Shown here: positions 51,615 to 60,358 of the stretch, piece by piece
Layout of the letters: each line of letters opens with the position of its first letter
Numbering within the stretch: the stretch's first letter is position 1
Source of the DNA: Pseudonocardia sp. ICBG1293
Lineage (GTDB): Bacteria; Actinomycetota; Actinomycetes; Mycobacteriales; Pseudonocardiaceae
Length of the DNA stretch: 64,000 bases
Reading direction: 5' to 3'
Assembly (NCBI RefSeq): GCF_020131355.1
Contig: NZ_JAHLEL010000007.1
Span: 62,001-126,000, forward strand
Program-made: the position numbers and the translations under genes
Notes under the pieces: generated by a model
Seen by the model: only the letters and a program-made list of their open reading frames with translations
Told to the model about the DNA's origin: nothing
Database searches by the model: none

Positions 51615-52595
51615 GAGCGCCCGGCGATTGATGGTTATCGGAGTCGACGGGTCGTGGGTCGGGTTGTCCAGCGGTAGCGGCTGCGGGCACGGTTGATCAG
51701 CCGGCGGATCACGGTGAGCGCGGCGGCGAGGTCGAGGTAGAACTCGACGATGATCTTCCGGCGATCGGTGAACCGGCGCAGCTTGCCGTAGCCGTTCATC
51801 CAGGAATGGGTGCGCTCGACCGGCCACCGCTTACCGACCTGGATCGGGGCGGGCCGGCCCTTGGTGGCGATCTGTGCGTCGAACCCGAGTCGTTCGAGCA
51901 GATCGCGGGTCTTGCCTGAGTCATAGCCCCGGTCCAGGTGCAGGCACGGTCGCTCGGGCAGCGGCCCGATCATGTCGTAGATCCCGATCAGGGTCGGTTT
52001 CAGCAACGGCGAGTCGTGGTCATTGGCGCGGGCGCTGATCAGGTGCAGCGGGATCCCCGCACCGTCGCAGACCACGGAGCGTTTGGTGCCCTGTTTGCCC
52101 CGGTCGACCGGGTTACAGCCGGCGACCTCGCCACCGCAGGGAGCCTTGGTGATCGCTCCGTCGGCAGACAGATCGTCGAGGTCGAGACCGATCATCTAGT
52201 CATAGCCGGCCAGCGCGGCCCGAAGGACCTGCTCCCCGACGCCGGCGGCGGCCCACTGGGCGAGACGGCGGCGGATCGTGCGGTCCGAGCAGCCGGGGGT
52301 GGCGATGCGTTCGTAGCCGCTGCCGTGCACCAACGCCGCGAGCACGTGCTCGAACACCAGGCGGTCGGGGATACGGCGGCGGTGACATCCCCACGGATGG
52401 GCCGGGTCGAACTCCGGGCGCCGCTCTGCCTCGATCAGGGCAGCGAACTCGACCCAGAGGGGGTCGATCAGCGATTCTGGCAATAGAGGCACGGACCCTC
52501 CAGGCGACCATCAGGACATCAGCAATCCCATGATCACTTGCAGGTCCGTGTCTCTACCAACACCGACACACGGCCACCTCTACTGCCGGACGCTC
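51615..52595 (-). mobile_element. IS-B copy 2 (IS5-family, 981 bp)
   Basis: Near-identical to IS-B copy 1, with a few substitutions (for example Lys for Met before RWPVERTH). TAA flanks. Directly adjacent to IS-A copy 2 through one triplet. Confidence 0.9.
51635..52492 (-). pseudogene. IS-B copy 2 transposase with the same in-frame amber stop
   Basis: Same architecture as copy 1, with the TAG at 52196-52198 between GYD and MIGLDLDDL. The DDE residues in the downstream half are intact. The shared stop shows common ancestry after the mutation, or tolerance by readthrough. Confidence 0.85.
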
Positions 52596-52598
52596 TAA

Positions 52599-52719
52599 GA
52601 GGTCGTTTCAGAACGACTTGTCGAGTTTCCATTGACCCCTCGACGACAGATCAAACGGCAGGTCAGATAGCCGCTTGTCGTCTACAACAGACACGTCGAC
52701 CTCGTTCTGAAATGACCTC
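52599..52719. mobile_element. 121-bp MITE (copy 4)
   Basis: Identical to the other copies, TAA on both sides. It ends 61 bp before the methanol dehydrogenase start and forms the right edge of the element chain. Confidence 0.9.
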
Positions 52720-52728
52720 TAAGTCGCA

Positions 52729-52742
52729 ACAACCATGGTTGT
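52729..52742. promoter_or_regulatory. 14-bp palindrome upstream of the methanol dehydrogenase gene
   Basis: ACAACCATGGTTGT is self-complementary and lies 38 bp before the ATG at 52781, just inside the border of the insertion array. It may be a remaining operator after the original upstream region was displaced. Confidence 0.45.
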
Positions 52743-52780
52743 GCTCGTCCACCGGCCGACGACGTCGTCGAGGAGAGCCA

Positions 52781-54052
52781 ATGGCCATCGAGCTCAACCA
52801 GATCTGGGACTTTCCGATCAAGGAGTTCCACCCGTTCCCGCGGGCGCTCCTGGGGGTGGGCGCACACGACATCCTGGGGGTCGAGGCGAAGAACCTCGGC
52901 ATGACGCGGGTGCTGTTCGTGACCACCGGACTGCGCGGTTCCGGGATCATCGAGGAGCTGAAGGGCAAGGTCGAGTACCAGGGCGTCGACGTGGTCGTCT
53001 ACGACCAGGTCGAGTCCAACCCCAAGGACTACAACTGCATGGACGCCGCCGCGCTCTACACGAGCGAGGGCTGCGACGGCATCATCTCGATCGGCGGCGG
53101 CTCGTCGCACGACGCCGCGAAGGGCGCCCGCGTCGTCATCGCCCACGACGGCCGCAACATCAACGAGTTCGAGGGCTTCTCCAAGTCCACGAACATGGAG
53201 AACCCGCCGCACATCGCGGTCTCCACCACGGCCGGGACGGGGTCGGAGACCTCCTGGGCCTACGTCATCACCAACACCAGCGACATGGCGAACCCGAAGA
53301 AGTGGGTCGGCTTCGACGACGCCGTCGTCACCACCCTGGCGCTGGACGACCCGCTGCTCTACTACAGCTGCCCGCAGCACTTCACCGCCTACTGCGGCTT
53401 CGACGTGCTGGCGCACGGCTCGGAGCCGTTCGTGTCGCGGCTGGACTTCGAGCCGTCGCTGGGCAACGCGCTCTACTCGATCGAGCTGGTCGGGCAGTAC
53501 CTGCGCGAGGCCACCTACGAGCCCCGCAACCTGCAGGCGCGGTCGAAGATGATGCACGCGCAGTACATCGCGGCGCAGGCGTTCAACTCCGGCGGCCTCG
53601 GCCTGGTCCACTCGACCTCGCACGCGGTGTCGGCGTTCTTCGACACCCATCACGGCCTCAACAACGCGATCGCCCTGCCCCGCGTCTGGGAGTACAACCT
53701 CCCGTCGCGCTACGCGCGCTACGCCAAGATCGCGACCGCGCTGGGCGTCGACACGAAGAACATGACCACCGTGCAGGCCGCGGACGCCGCGGTCGAGGAG
53801 GCCATCCGGCTGTCGAAGGACGTCGGCATCCCGGACAACTTCGGCGTGCTGCGGTCCGACAGCTACGACAAGAACCGGATGAACACCGGCCGGTACGCCG
53901 GGGTCGGCGACAAGATCCCCACCGACGGCGACACCGTCCACCGGATCGCGGAGCACATGATGGGCGACTACTGCACCCCCGGCAACCCGCGCGAGTGCAC
54001 CGTCGAGGCGCTGGTCCCGCTGGTGGACCACGCGTTCAACAAGTCCTACTAG
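52781..54052 (+). CDS. mno: NDMA-dependent methanol dehydrogenase
   Basis: 423 residues of the iron-containing (group III) alcohol dehydrogenase family, very like actinobacterial Mno/Mdo: MAIELNQIWDFPIKEFHPFPRALLGVGAHDILG at the start, the nucleotide-binding IISIGGGSSHDAAKGARVV, TTAGTGSETSWAYVIT, and metal ligands in CGFDVLAHGSEPF, LVHSTSHAVSAFFDTHHGLNNA. These decameric enzymes keep NAD(P) tightly bound and need an external acceptor, which in vivo is thought to be mycofactocin. AGGAG precedes the ATG. The mft locus is 7.5 kb away across the insertion array. Confidence 0.93.
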   Translation: MAIELNQIWDFPIKEFHPFPRALLGVGAHDILGVEAKNLGMTRVLFVTTGLRGSGIIEELKGKVEYQGVDVVVYDQVESNPKDYNCMDAAALYTSEGCDGIISIGGGSSHDAAKGARVVIAHDGRNINEFEGFSKSTNMENPPHIAVSTTAGTGSETSWAYVITNTSDMANPKKWVGFDDAVVTTLALDDPLLYYSCPQHFTAYCGFDVLAHGSEPFVSRLDFEPSLGNALYSIELVGQYLREATYEPRNLQARSKMMHAQYIAAQAFNSGGLGLVHSTSHAVSAFFDTHHGLNNAIALPRVWEYNLPSRYARYAKIATALGVDTKNMTTVQAADAAVEEAIRLSKDVGIPDNFGVLRSDSYDKNRMNTGRYAGVGDKIPTDGDTVHRIAEHMMGDYCTPGNPRECTVEALVPLVDHAFNKSY

Positions 54053-54068
54053 GACACGCACCCTCCCG

Positions 54069-54103
54069 CCGCCGCGCCCGGGTACGAGCCCCGGGCGCGG
54101 CGG
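54069..54103 (+). terminator. Strong hairpin between methanol dehydrogenase and moxR
   Basis: CCGCCGCGCCCGGG (54069-54082) and CCCGGGCGCGGCGG (54090-54103) form a perfect 14-bp stem with a 7-nt loop. There is no T-run. It would give abundant mno mRNA with limited readthrough into moxR-vwa. Confidence 0.65.
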
Positions 54104-54126
54104 TCCCTGCGCGCACGAGGAGCCCC

Positions 54127-55215
54127 GTGTTCGACAGCCCCGAGACGCTGGCCGACGCCCTGGCCGGCGTGAACTACGTCATCGATCCCGAGTTCGCCGT
54201 GGTCGTGCACCTGGCCACGGCCCTGGAGCGGCCGCTGCTGCTGGAGGGACCCGCCGGCGTCGGCAAGACCGAGCTCGCCAAGTCCCTGGCGGCGACGAGC
54301 GGGCGGACGCTGGTCCGCCTGCAGTGCTACGAGGGTCTCGACGACGGCCGCGCCCTCTACGAGTGGGACTACGGCAAGCAGCTCATGCACGTCCAGATGC
54401 TGCGCGACCGGATCGGCGAGCTGCTGTCGGGCACGGCGACGATGGCGGAGGCCTCGGCACGGCTGCGCGCCGAGGACACCGGCCTCTACACCGAGGACTT
54501 CCTCTCCGCCCGGCCGCTGCTGGAGGCGGTGCTCTCCCCCGACCCGGTCGTGCTGCTGGTCGACGAGGTCGACCGCACCGAGGAGTCGATGGAGGCGCTG
54601 CTGCTGGAGGTGCTCGCCGAGCGCCAGGTCACCGTCCCCGAGATCGGCACCTTCACCGCCCGCTCGACCCCGTGGGTGGTGCTGACCTCCAACGACACCC
54701 GCGAGCTGTCCCCGGCGCTCAAGCGTCGCTGCCTGCACTACCAGGTGGACTTCCCGACCCCGGAGCGCGAGACCGAGATCCTGTCCCGTCGCGCCCCGGA
54801 GGTGGCCGAGGAGGTCGTCACCGACGTCGTCGAGCTCGCCCGGCGACTGCGGGAGCTCCCGCTGCGCAAGTCCCCGTCGATCTCGGAGGTGATCGACGCC
54901 GCCCGGGCCGCCGCCGTCCTCGGGCTCCGGTCGGGCGGGGAGCTGGAGAAGGTGCGACCGGCGCTGCTCGCGGCGCTGCTCAAGTACGGGTCGGACCGCG
55001 AGCTGGCGCTCGTCCGGCTCGACGGCGCCACCCGCGGCACCGACCCCGGCGACGAGGCCGGGGACGCGGCCGGCCCTGGCCGGGTCGGTCACCCGGGCCG
55101 CCCGGCCGACACGACCGCCGGAGCCTTCGGCAGGGGCCGCGCGTCCTCGGCGGACGGCCGGGCGGGCACCGGCTCCCGTGCGCTCGCCGACCGCGCCCGC
55201 CGCGGCCGGCGATGA
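54127..55215 (+). CDS. moxR: MoxR-family AAA+ ATPase
   Basis: 362 residues. Walker A is GPAGVGKTELAKSLA, Walker B VVLLVDEVDRTEESMEALLLEVL, sensor 1 VVLTSNDTRELSPALKRRCL. The C-terminal 70 residues or so are disordered. MoxR ATPases partner with VWA proteins to insert metals or activate enzymes; CoxD/CoxE are one example. GTG 54127 follows AGGAG. It is coupled to the VWA gene by ATGA and lies behind mno, so maturation of methanol dehydrogenase is the likely role, though coxSLM is another candidate client. Confidence 0.9.
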   Translation: MFDSPETLADALAGVNYVIDPEFAVVVHLATALERPLLLEGPAGVGKTELAKSLAATSGRTLVRLQCYEGLDDGRALYEWDYGKQLMHVQMLRDRIGELLSGTATMAEASARLRAEDTGLYTEDFLSARPLLEAVLSPDPVVLLVDEVDRTEESMEALLLEVLAERQVTVPEIGTFTARSTPWVVLTSNDTRELSPALKRRCLHYQVDFPTPERETEILSRRAPEVAEEVVTDVVELARRLRELPLRKSPSISEVIDAARAAAVLGLRSGGELEKVRPALLAALLKYGSDRELALVRLDGATRGTDPGDEAGDAAGPGRVGHPGRPADTTAGAFGRGRASSADGRAGTGSRALADRARRGRR

Positions 55216-56729
55216 CCGGCACCGCGCAGCGGCTGCTGGCGGTGGTGTCGGCGGCGTTCTGCCGGGTGCTGCGCACGCAGCGGGTGCAGGTCTCGCCCGC
55301 GGAGGCGATCGAGGTGCACCGGGTGCTGGCGATGGTCGGCGGCGCCGACACCGCACGGCTGCGGGCGTCGCTGCGCGCCGTCACCGTCAAGTACGGCCAC
55401 GAACGCGACGGCTTCGAGCACGCCTTCGACGCGTTCTTCGGGCTGCTGCCCGAGGACGACGGCTGCGGTCCCGGCGGCGGCCCGGGCCTGCGCGGACCCG
55501 CCGCCGAGGGGCTGCCCGGCGACCTGGAGCTGACCGAGGAGGACGACCCGCTCGGCCGCTTCGCCGACTACGACCCGGCGGCCGCCGAGGTGGGTGACCT
55601 GCTCGACGCGCCGGAGCAGGAGAAGGGATTCAACCCGCACCGCGACGACGAGGACGTCTCCCTCGGCGGGTCCGACAAGGACCTGTCGGTGTCCTCGGGC
55701 GACGACCGGGGGCGGCGCGGCACGACCTACACCGTCGACCTGGAGCGGGCCGGGGCCGCCGCCGGCCGGGAGCTGACGTCGGGGGCGAGCGCCCCGGTCT
55801 CCGGCGAGATCGACTTCGACGACCCGGAATCGGTCCTGGCCTGGCTCGCCGCCTTCGACCCGCACGCCGTCTACGTCGACGGCCCCGCCGGTGAGGAGCT
55901 GTCCGCGGTCCAGCTGGGCAGGCTCGTCGAGGCGATCACCGAGTTCGTGACCCGGCTCGCCGAACGGACGCGGACGGGCCGGGAGCGACGGCCCGACCCG
56001 GACGACCCCGGCTCCGGCGCACCGGAGCGGGCGGACATGGCCCAGGCCTGCCACGAGCTGCTGCACCGGATGCGCGGCGCCCCCCGGCGGGTCCCGCGCG
56101 AGCACGCGCACGGCCCACTCGACGTGCGGCACACCGTGCGGCGCAGCATGCGCAGCGACGGCGTCCCGTTCCACCTCTACCACCGCGCGACGGTCCCGGA
56201 CCGGGTCCGGCTGCTGGTCGTCGCGGACGTCTCGCTCTCGGTCCGCTCGATCACCGCGTTCGTGCTGCAGCTGGCCCGCACGCTGCACCGGCAGGCCTTC
56301 CGCTGCCGGGTGCTGGCCTTCACCGACTCCCCGGTCGAGGTCACCGACCTGCTGCTGGGTGCGCAGGACGACCGCGCACTGGCCGCCGTCCTCGCCGCGC
56401 CGGGGATCGACCTCGACGCCACCAGCGACTACGGCCGGGTGCTGCGTGAGATCGGCGACCGGTTCACCGACGCCGTCGACCACCGGACCGCGGTGCTGTT
56501 CGTCGGCGACGGCCGCTCCAACGGGCTCCCGCCGGGCACCGCGGAGCTGGAACGGCTGGCCCGCCGGGCCCACCGGATCGGCTGGATCACCCCGGAGCCG
56601 CAGCGCTACTGGGACCAGGCCTCGTGCGCCATGCACGACTACGCCCGGGTGCTCGACCACGTGCTCGTGGCCCGCGACGCCGACGAGCTGCGCGCCGGTG
56701 CCGGAGAGCTCGGCCACGCCCTGTCCTGA
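55212..56729 (+). CDS. CoxE-like VWA domain protein, MoxR partner
   Basis: 505 residues. The N-terminal half is helical and acidic (residues 75-190). The C-terminal half is a VWA domain with the MIDAS motif DVSLS in LLVVADVSLSVRSIT, followed by the conserved GDGRSNGLPP. Before it is the CoxE-type stretch LDVRHTVRRSMRSDGVPFHLYHRAT. It works with MoxR as a client-binding adaptor. The start overlaps the moxR stop, and its end is convergent with the FMN reductase gene. Confidence 0.88.
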   Translation: MTGTAQRLLAVVSAAFCRVLRTQRVQVSPAEAIEVHRVLAMVGGADTARLRASLRAVTVKYGHERDGFEHAFDAFFGLLPEDDGCGPGGGPGLRGPAAEGLPGDLELTEEDDPLGRFADYDPAAAEVGDLLDAPEQEKGFNPHRDDEDVSLGGSDKDLSVSSGDDRGRRGTTYTVDLERAGAAAGRELTSGASAPVSGEIDFDDPESVLAWLAAFDPHAVYVDGPAGEELSAVQLGRLVEAITEFVTRLAERTRTGRERRPDPDDPGSGAPERADMAQACHELLHRMRGAPRRVPREHAHGPLDVRHTVRRSMRSDGVPFHLYHRATVPDRVRLLVVADVSLSVRSITAFVLQLARTLHRQAFRCRVLAFTDSPVEVTDLLLGAQDDRALAAVLAAPGIDLDATSDYGRVLREIGDRFTDAVDHRTAVLFVGDGRSNGLPPGTAELERLARRAHRIGWITPEPQRYWDQASCAMHDYARVLDHVLVARDADELRAGAGELGHALS

Positions 56730-56762
56730 GCACGGTGCCGGGCGACGACCCGGGCGCGGCGG

Positions 56763-57350
56763 TCACCCCTGGCCCAGCGAGCGCCGCGGGATGTCCGGCG
56801 CGGCCGGGCCGGCAGCCGTGCGCGGCACCGCCCGCGCGAAGGTGACCACGGCGTCGGCCAGGTCGTGCAGGCGCTCGCGGACACCGTCGTCGGTGAGCTC
56901 ACCGCCGGTGAAGTGGGTGTTGTTCGCGTACACCGCGCCCGGCACCGCCCACGCGCGGAAGAACCCGACGAGCGGCTTGAGCTCGTGCTCGACGGCCAGG
57001 AAGTGGTGGTCGGTGCCGCCGGTCGCGACGAGCCCGACGGGCTTGCCCGCCAACGCGTCGTTGGGCAGCACGTCGAACAGGTTCTTGAGCCTGCCGGTGT
57101 AGCTCCCCCGGTACATCGGGGTACCCACGATCAGCGCGTCCGCCGCGACCACCCGGTCGATCACCGCACGGGTGTCGCCGGTGTAGTCCGCGGGGTCGCG
57201 GCCGTCGGAGAACACGACGTCGCGCTCGCGCAGCTGCAGCAGCCCGGCGGTGACGCCGTCGTGCCCGCCGGCGCGGTGCACGGCGACCCGGAGGAGCAGC
57301 GCCGTCTTCGACGGGTCCGAGGGACTGCCGGAGATCGCCAGGAGATCCAT
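56763..57350 (-). CDS. NAD(P)H-dependent FMN reductase (SsuE/MsuE-like)
   Basis: 195 residues of the flavodoxin-like FMN_red family. MDLLAISGSPSDPSKTALLLRVA is the phosphate-binding start, DALIVGTPMYRGSYTGRLKNLFDVLPNDALAGKPVGLVATGG the FMN-contact region, and HHFLAVEHELKPLVGFFRAW the conserved helix. It supplies reduced FMN to a monooxygenase, but no partner monooxygenase gene is adjacent. ATG 57350 is divergent from the solute-binding protein gene. Confidence 0.88.
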   Translation of the reverse strand: MDLLAISGSPSDPSKTALLLRVAVHRAGGHDGVTAGLLQLRERDVVFSDGRDPADYTGDTRAVIDRVVAADALIVGTPMYRGSYTGRLKNLFDVLPNDALAGKPVGLVATGGTDHHFLAVEHELKPLVGFFRAWAVPGAVYANNTHFTGGELTDDGVRERLHDLADAVVTFARAVPRTAAGPAAPDIPRRSLGQG

Positions 57351-57492
57351 CTCCGGGACCCTAGACGCGGCCGGGTCCGGTGGCCGGGCAGCCGATCGGC
57401 CACCCGGACGACCCGCAGGTCCTCCGGGTGGGTCCGCACGGCGAGCCGGGTGCCCGGGCGCTCCCGGCGCCCGGCACCCTGGAGGGGTGTCC

Positions 57493-58986
57493 GTGTCCCG
57501 ACGCTCGTTCCTGCGCGCCACCGGTACCGTCGCCGCGCTGGCCGGGGTACCGGCGCTGGCCGCGTGCGGCGCCCCGGCCGACGTCGCCACGACCCGGCTG
57601 GTCGTCGCGTTCCCCGGGTCCGGGCCGCTCGGGGCGCCGGACCCGCACCGGGTGGAGCGGCCGGTGGACCGGGCACGGGCCGCGGCCGTCGCGGACACCC
57701 TGCTGGTGTGGGACCAGGAGATGCGTCCGGCCCCGCACCTGGCCGCGTCCGTCGGCCCGGACCGGACCGGCACCCGGTGGCGGGTCCGGCTGCGGCCCGC
57801 CGTCGCCCACGACGGACGGCCGATCACCCCGGCCGACGTGCTCGCGTCGCTGCGCCGGGTGGCCGACCCGGACACCGGGGCGACCGCGGGCCCGCTGCTG
57901 CGCACGCTCGACCCCGCCGCCAGCCGGGTCGTCTCCCCGACCGAGCTGGAGCTCGTGCTCGGCGCGCCGGACTTCCTGTTCCCCCTGGTCCTGGCTGCGC
58001 CGGGCACCGGGATCGTCCGCGATGGGCGCGGCGAGCTGCCCGTCGGCACCGGCGCGTTCCGGTTCCTGCCCGGCTCGCAGGACGCGCTGTACCGGCACGA
58101 CGCGCACTGGCTGGGCGCGGCACCGTCACCGGCCGTGGAGTTCGTGGTCGACGACGACGAGGAGAACCGCTACCAGTCGCTGATCGACGGCTACGTGGCC
58201 TACGCCCACGACCTGTTCCCGCACTCCGCCCGCCGGATCGCCGGCCGCACCGGCACCGCAGTGCTCACCGCCCCGGGGTCGGTCACCCGCTTCCTGGAAC
58301 CCCGTGGCGGGGCGTTCGCGGATCCGCGGCTGCGCGAGGCCGTCCGGCTCGGCATCGACCGCCGGGAGCTGGTGCGCACCGTCCTGCTCGACCTGGGCGA
58401 CCCCGGCGACGACCTGTTCGGAGCCGGTCTGGCCTTCCACCCCGCGGAGGTCCCCCCGGTGGTCCGGGACCTCGACCGGGCCCGATCGCTCGTCGCCGAC
58501 GCCGGTCTCGACGGCTCCCCGGTGCCGCTGGTGTTCGACCCGTTCGACCCGCTGTCGCACCCCGCGGCGCCGGTCGTCGCCGAACAGCTCGCGGCGATCG
58601 GGCTGCGCGCCGAGCCGCGGGAACCCGGTCCGCCGGACACCGGACCGGCCCCGGGGATCGCCTTCGTCAAGGTCGCCGCGCACCCGGTCCCGCTCCACCT
58701 GCGCGCCGTCGCGGACGCGGCCGGGGTGGACGACACGGACGGCCCACCGGGCCCGGGCGGTGCCCGGGCCGGACTCGCCGCCCTGGTCGGAGCGGCCGCC
58801 GCGACCCCGGACGAGCGGGTCCGCGACGACGCGCTGCGCCGCGCCCTGCTGCTGACGCGCGAGAACGGCACGGTCTGGTCCTCCGGCCACGAGACCGCGG
58901 GGATCTCCGCCGACCTGACCGGAGTCCGTGCCGCCCGCCCGGACACCGGGGACTGGGCCCGGTTCCACCGCGCCCGGATGGGCTGA
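57493..58986 (+). CDS. Family-5 ABC solute-binding lipoprotein (copy 1)
   Basis: 497 residues with a Tat-like lipoprotein signal: SRRSFLRATGTVAAL and the lipobox ALAAC. The family-5 (oligopeptide/nickel/opine) fold follows (VAHDGRPITPADVLASLRRVADPDTGATAG, PLRIR-like REAVRLGIDRRELVRTVL). GTG 57493 was chosen because GGAGGG ends 6 nt before it. It is a diverged paralogue of the protein at 60359 and lacks the IPDYIGRRR-like loop of that protein. An MFS gene follows on the same strand. Confidence 0.85.
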   Translation: MSRRSFLRATGTVAALAGVPALAACGAPADVATTRLVVAFPGSGPLGAPDPHRVERPVDRARAAAVADTLLVWDQEMRPAPHLAASVGPDRTGTRWRVRLRPAVAHDGRPITPADVLASLRRVADPDTGATAGPLLRTLDPAASRVVSPTELELVLGAPDFLFPLVLAAPGTGIVRDGRGELPVGTGAFRFLPGSQDALYRHDAHWLGAAPSPAVEFVVDDDEENRYQSLIDGYVAYAHDLFPHSARRIAGRTGTAVLTAPGSVTRFLEPRGGAFADPRLREAVRLGIDRRELVRTVLLDLGDPGDDLFGAGLAFHPAEVPPVVRDLDRARSLVADAGLDGSPVPLVFDPFDPLSHPAAPVVAEQLAAIGLRAEPREPGPPDTGPAPGIAFVKVAAHPVPLHLRAVADAAGVDDTDGPPGPGGARAGLAALVGAAAATPDERVRDDALRRALLLTRENGTVWSSGHETAGISADLTGVRAARPDTGDWARFHRARMG

Positions 58987-59015
58987 CCCTTCGGGCAGCG
59001 GTCTTGTTGCCAGGA

Positions 59016-59035
59016 GGATGCAGATGCCTGCATCC
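59016..59035. promoter_or_regulatory. Palindromic candidate operator before the MFS gene
   Basis: GGATGCAG (59016-59023) and CTGCATCC (59028-59035) form a perfect 8-bp inverted repeat around ATGC. TTGAAA at 59039-59044 follows at once and may be a -35 element. The regulator is not identified. Confidence 0.5.
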
Positions 59036-59098
59036 GTCTTGAAACCCCTCGACGACTGTGGTCCCGTTCAGGTGATCATGTGACCTCGGGGGGATGAC

Positions 59099-60349
59099 GT
59101 GCTGCGCGCGTTCGGTGAGCTGACCGTGCCGAGCCGGCTGCTGGTGGTGAACCAGTTCGGCATCAACCTCGGCTTCTACCTGGTCCTGCCGTTCCTGGCG
59201 ACCTACATGGGCAGCCTCGGGTTCGCCGCCGCGACCATCGGGCTGGTCCTGGCGCTGCGCAACCTCTCCCAGCAGGGGATGTTCCTGGTCGGCGGGTCGG
59301 CCGCGGACCGGATCGGCTGCCGACCGATGATCATCCTCGGGTGCGCGCTGCGGATCCTCGCGTTCGGGCTGTTCGTCGTCGTGGACGACCTGCCCGGGCT
59401 CGTCGTGGCCGCCGTCCTGACCGGTCTCGCCGGCGCCTTCTTCAACCCCGCGGTGCGGGCCTACCTGATGCACGAGGCCGGGGACCGCCGCGCCGAGGTG
59501 TTCTCGGTGTTCAACGTCTTCGGGCACGTGGGCGCGCTGGCCGGGCCCCTGCTCGGCGCCGCGCTGCTCGCCGTGGACTTCCGGCTCGTCGCCGGCGTGG
59601 CCTGCGCGGTGTTCACCGTGCTCACCGTCGCGCAGCTGTTCGTCCTGCCCGCGCGGCCGGTCGAACCGCAGGACCGCGGAGTGATCGGCAGCTGGGGCGA
59701 GGTCGTGTCGAACCGGCGGTTCCTGCTGTTCGCGCTCGGGGGCGCCGGGTACTTCGCCCTGTTCAACCAGCTCTACCTGGTGCTGCCGGTCGAGGCCGAG
59801 CGGGTGTCCGGGGTCACCGGGGCGGTCAGCGCGGTGTTCGTCGTCTCCACCCTGGTGGGGATCGCCGGGCAGGTCCGGATCACGGCGTGGTGCCGGGCCC
59901 GCTGGTCGGAGGGCCGGTCGATGGCCGTCGGCCTGCTCCTGATGGGCACCGGGTTCGTCCCGATCGGCGTGGCCGCCCCGTTCGTCCCCACCGCGGCGGC
60001 CGGGGAGTGGACCGCCGCCGGACTGCTCGCCGTCGCCCCCGTCCTGGCCGGCACCGTGGTGTTCACCGTGGGGATGGCGATGACCAGCCCGTTCTCGCTG
60101 TCGCTGCTGCCCCGGGTGGGCAGCGAACAGCTCGCCGGCACCTACTACGGCTGGTACTACCTCGTCTCCGCCGTCGTCGTCGCGATCACCAACACCGCCG
60201 TCGGCGAGCTGCTCGACCGCTTCCCCGACGGGTCCGGCCGCTGGGTCCCGTTCGCCGTCCTGCTCGCGATCGGCGCCGCGGGGGGCGCGGTCATCGCCGG
60301 AATGGCGCGCACCGGCCGTCTCGAGCCCCGTCCCGTCCCCACCACCTGA
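59099..60349 (+). CDS. Major facilitator superfamily transporter
   Basis: 416 residues with about 12 hydrophobic segments. The loop 2-3 motif is GGSAADRIGCRPMIILG (MFS motif A) and the N-half ends near RPVEPQDRG. The family resembles drug or small-molecule exporters. GTG 59099 has GGGGGG upstream. It sits between two solute-binding proteins and ahead of an ABC importer, an arrangement seen in metallophore (opine/staphylopine-like) export-import loci, but no biosynthesis gene is visible in the window. Confidence 0.86.
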   Translation: MLRAFGELTVPSRLLVVNQFGINLGFYLVLPFLATYMGSLGFAAATIGLVLALRNLSQQGMFLVGGSAADRIGCRPMIILGCALRILAFGLFVVVDDLPGLVVAAVLTGLAGAFFNPAVRAYLMHEAGDRRAEVFSVFNVFGHVGALAGPLLGAALLAVDFRLVAGVACAVFTVLTVAQLFVLPARPVEPQDRGVIGSWGEVVSNRRFLLFALGGAGYFALFNQLYLVLPVEAERVSGVTGAVSAVFVVSTLVGIAGQVRITAWCRARWSEGRSMAVGLLLMGTGFVPIGVAAPFVPTAAAGEWTAAGLLAVAPVLAGTVVFTVGMAMTSPFSLSLLPRVGSEQLAGTYYGWYYLVSAVVVAITNTAVGELLDRFPDGSGRWVPFAVLLAIGAAGGAVIAGMARTGRLEPRPVPTT

Positions 60350-60358
60350 GGAACCCCC

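Larger units (their letters stand above)
46653..52722. mobile_element. Chained array of eight IS/MITE elements separated by single TAA/TTA triplets
   Basis: Order: MITE-B, IS-A copy 1, IS-C, MITE copy 2, IS-B copy 1, MITE copy 3, IS-A copy 2, IS-B copy 2, then MITE copy 4 closing the chain. Counting MITE-B that is nine units, of which eight abut the previous one through exactly one TAA or TTA. Both outer flanks are also TAA (46653-46655 and 52720-52722). The empty site would read TGTTGCCAG-TAA-GTCGCAACA, a TAA in the loop of a 6-bp inverted repeat. The pattern fits repeated targeting of the same TNA triplet by IS5-like transposases. Confidence 0.85.

Noticed and set aside
45076..52719. Regularly recurring identical repeats considered as a CRISPR array
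   Set aside because: The 121-bp units have terminal inverted repeats and target-site triplets, are separated by whole IS elements, and no cas genes are present.
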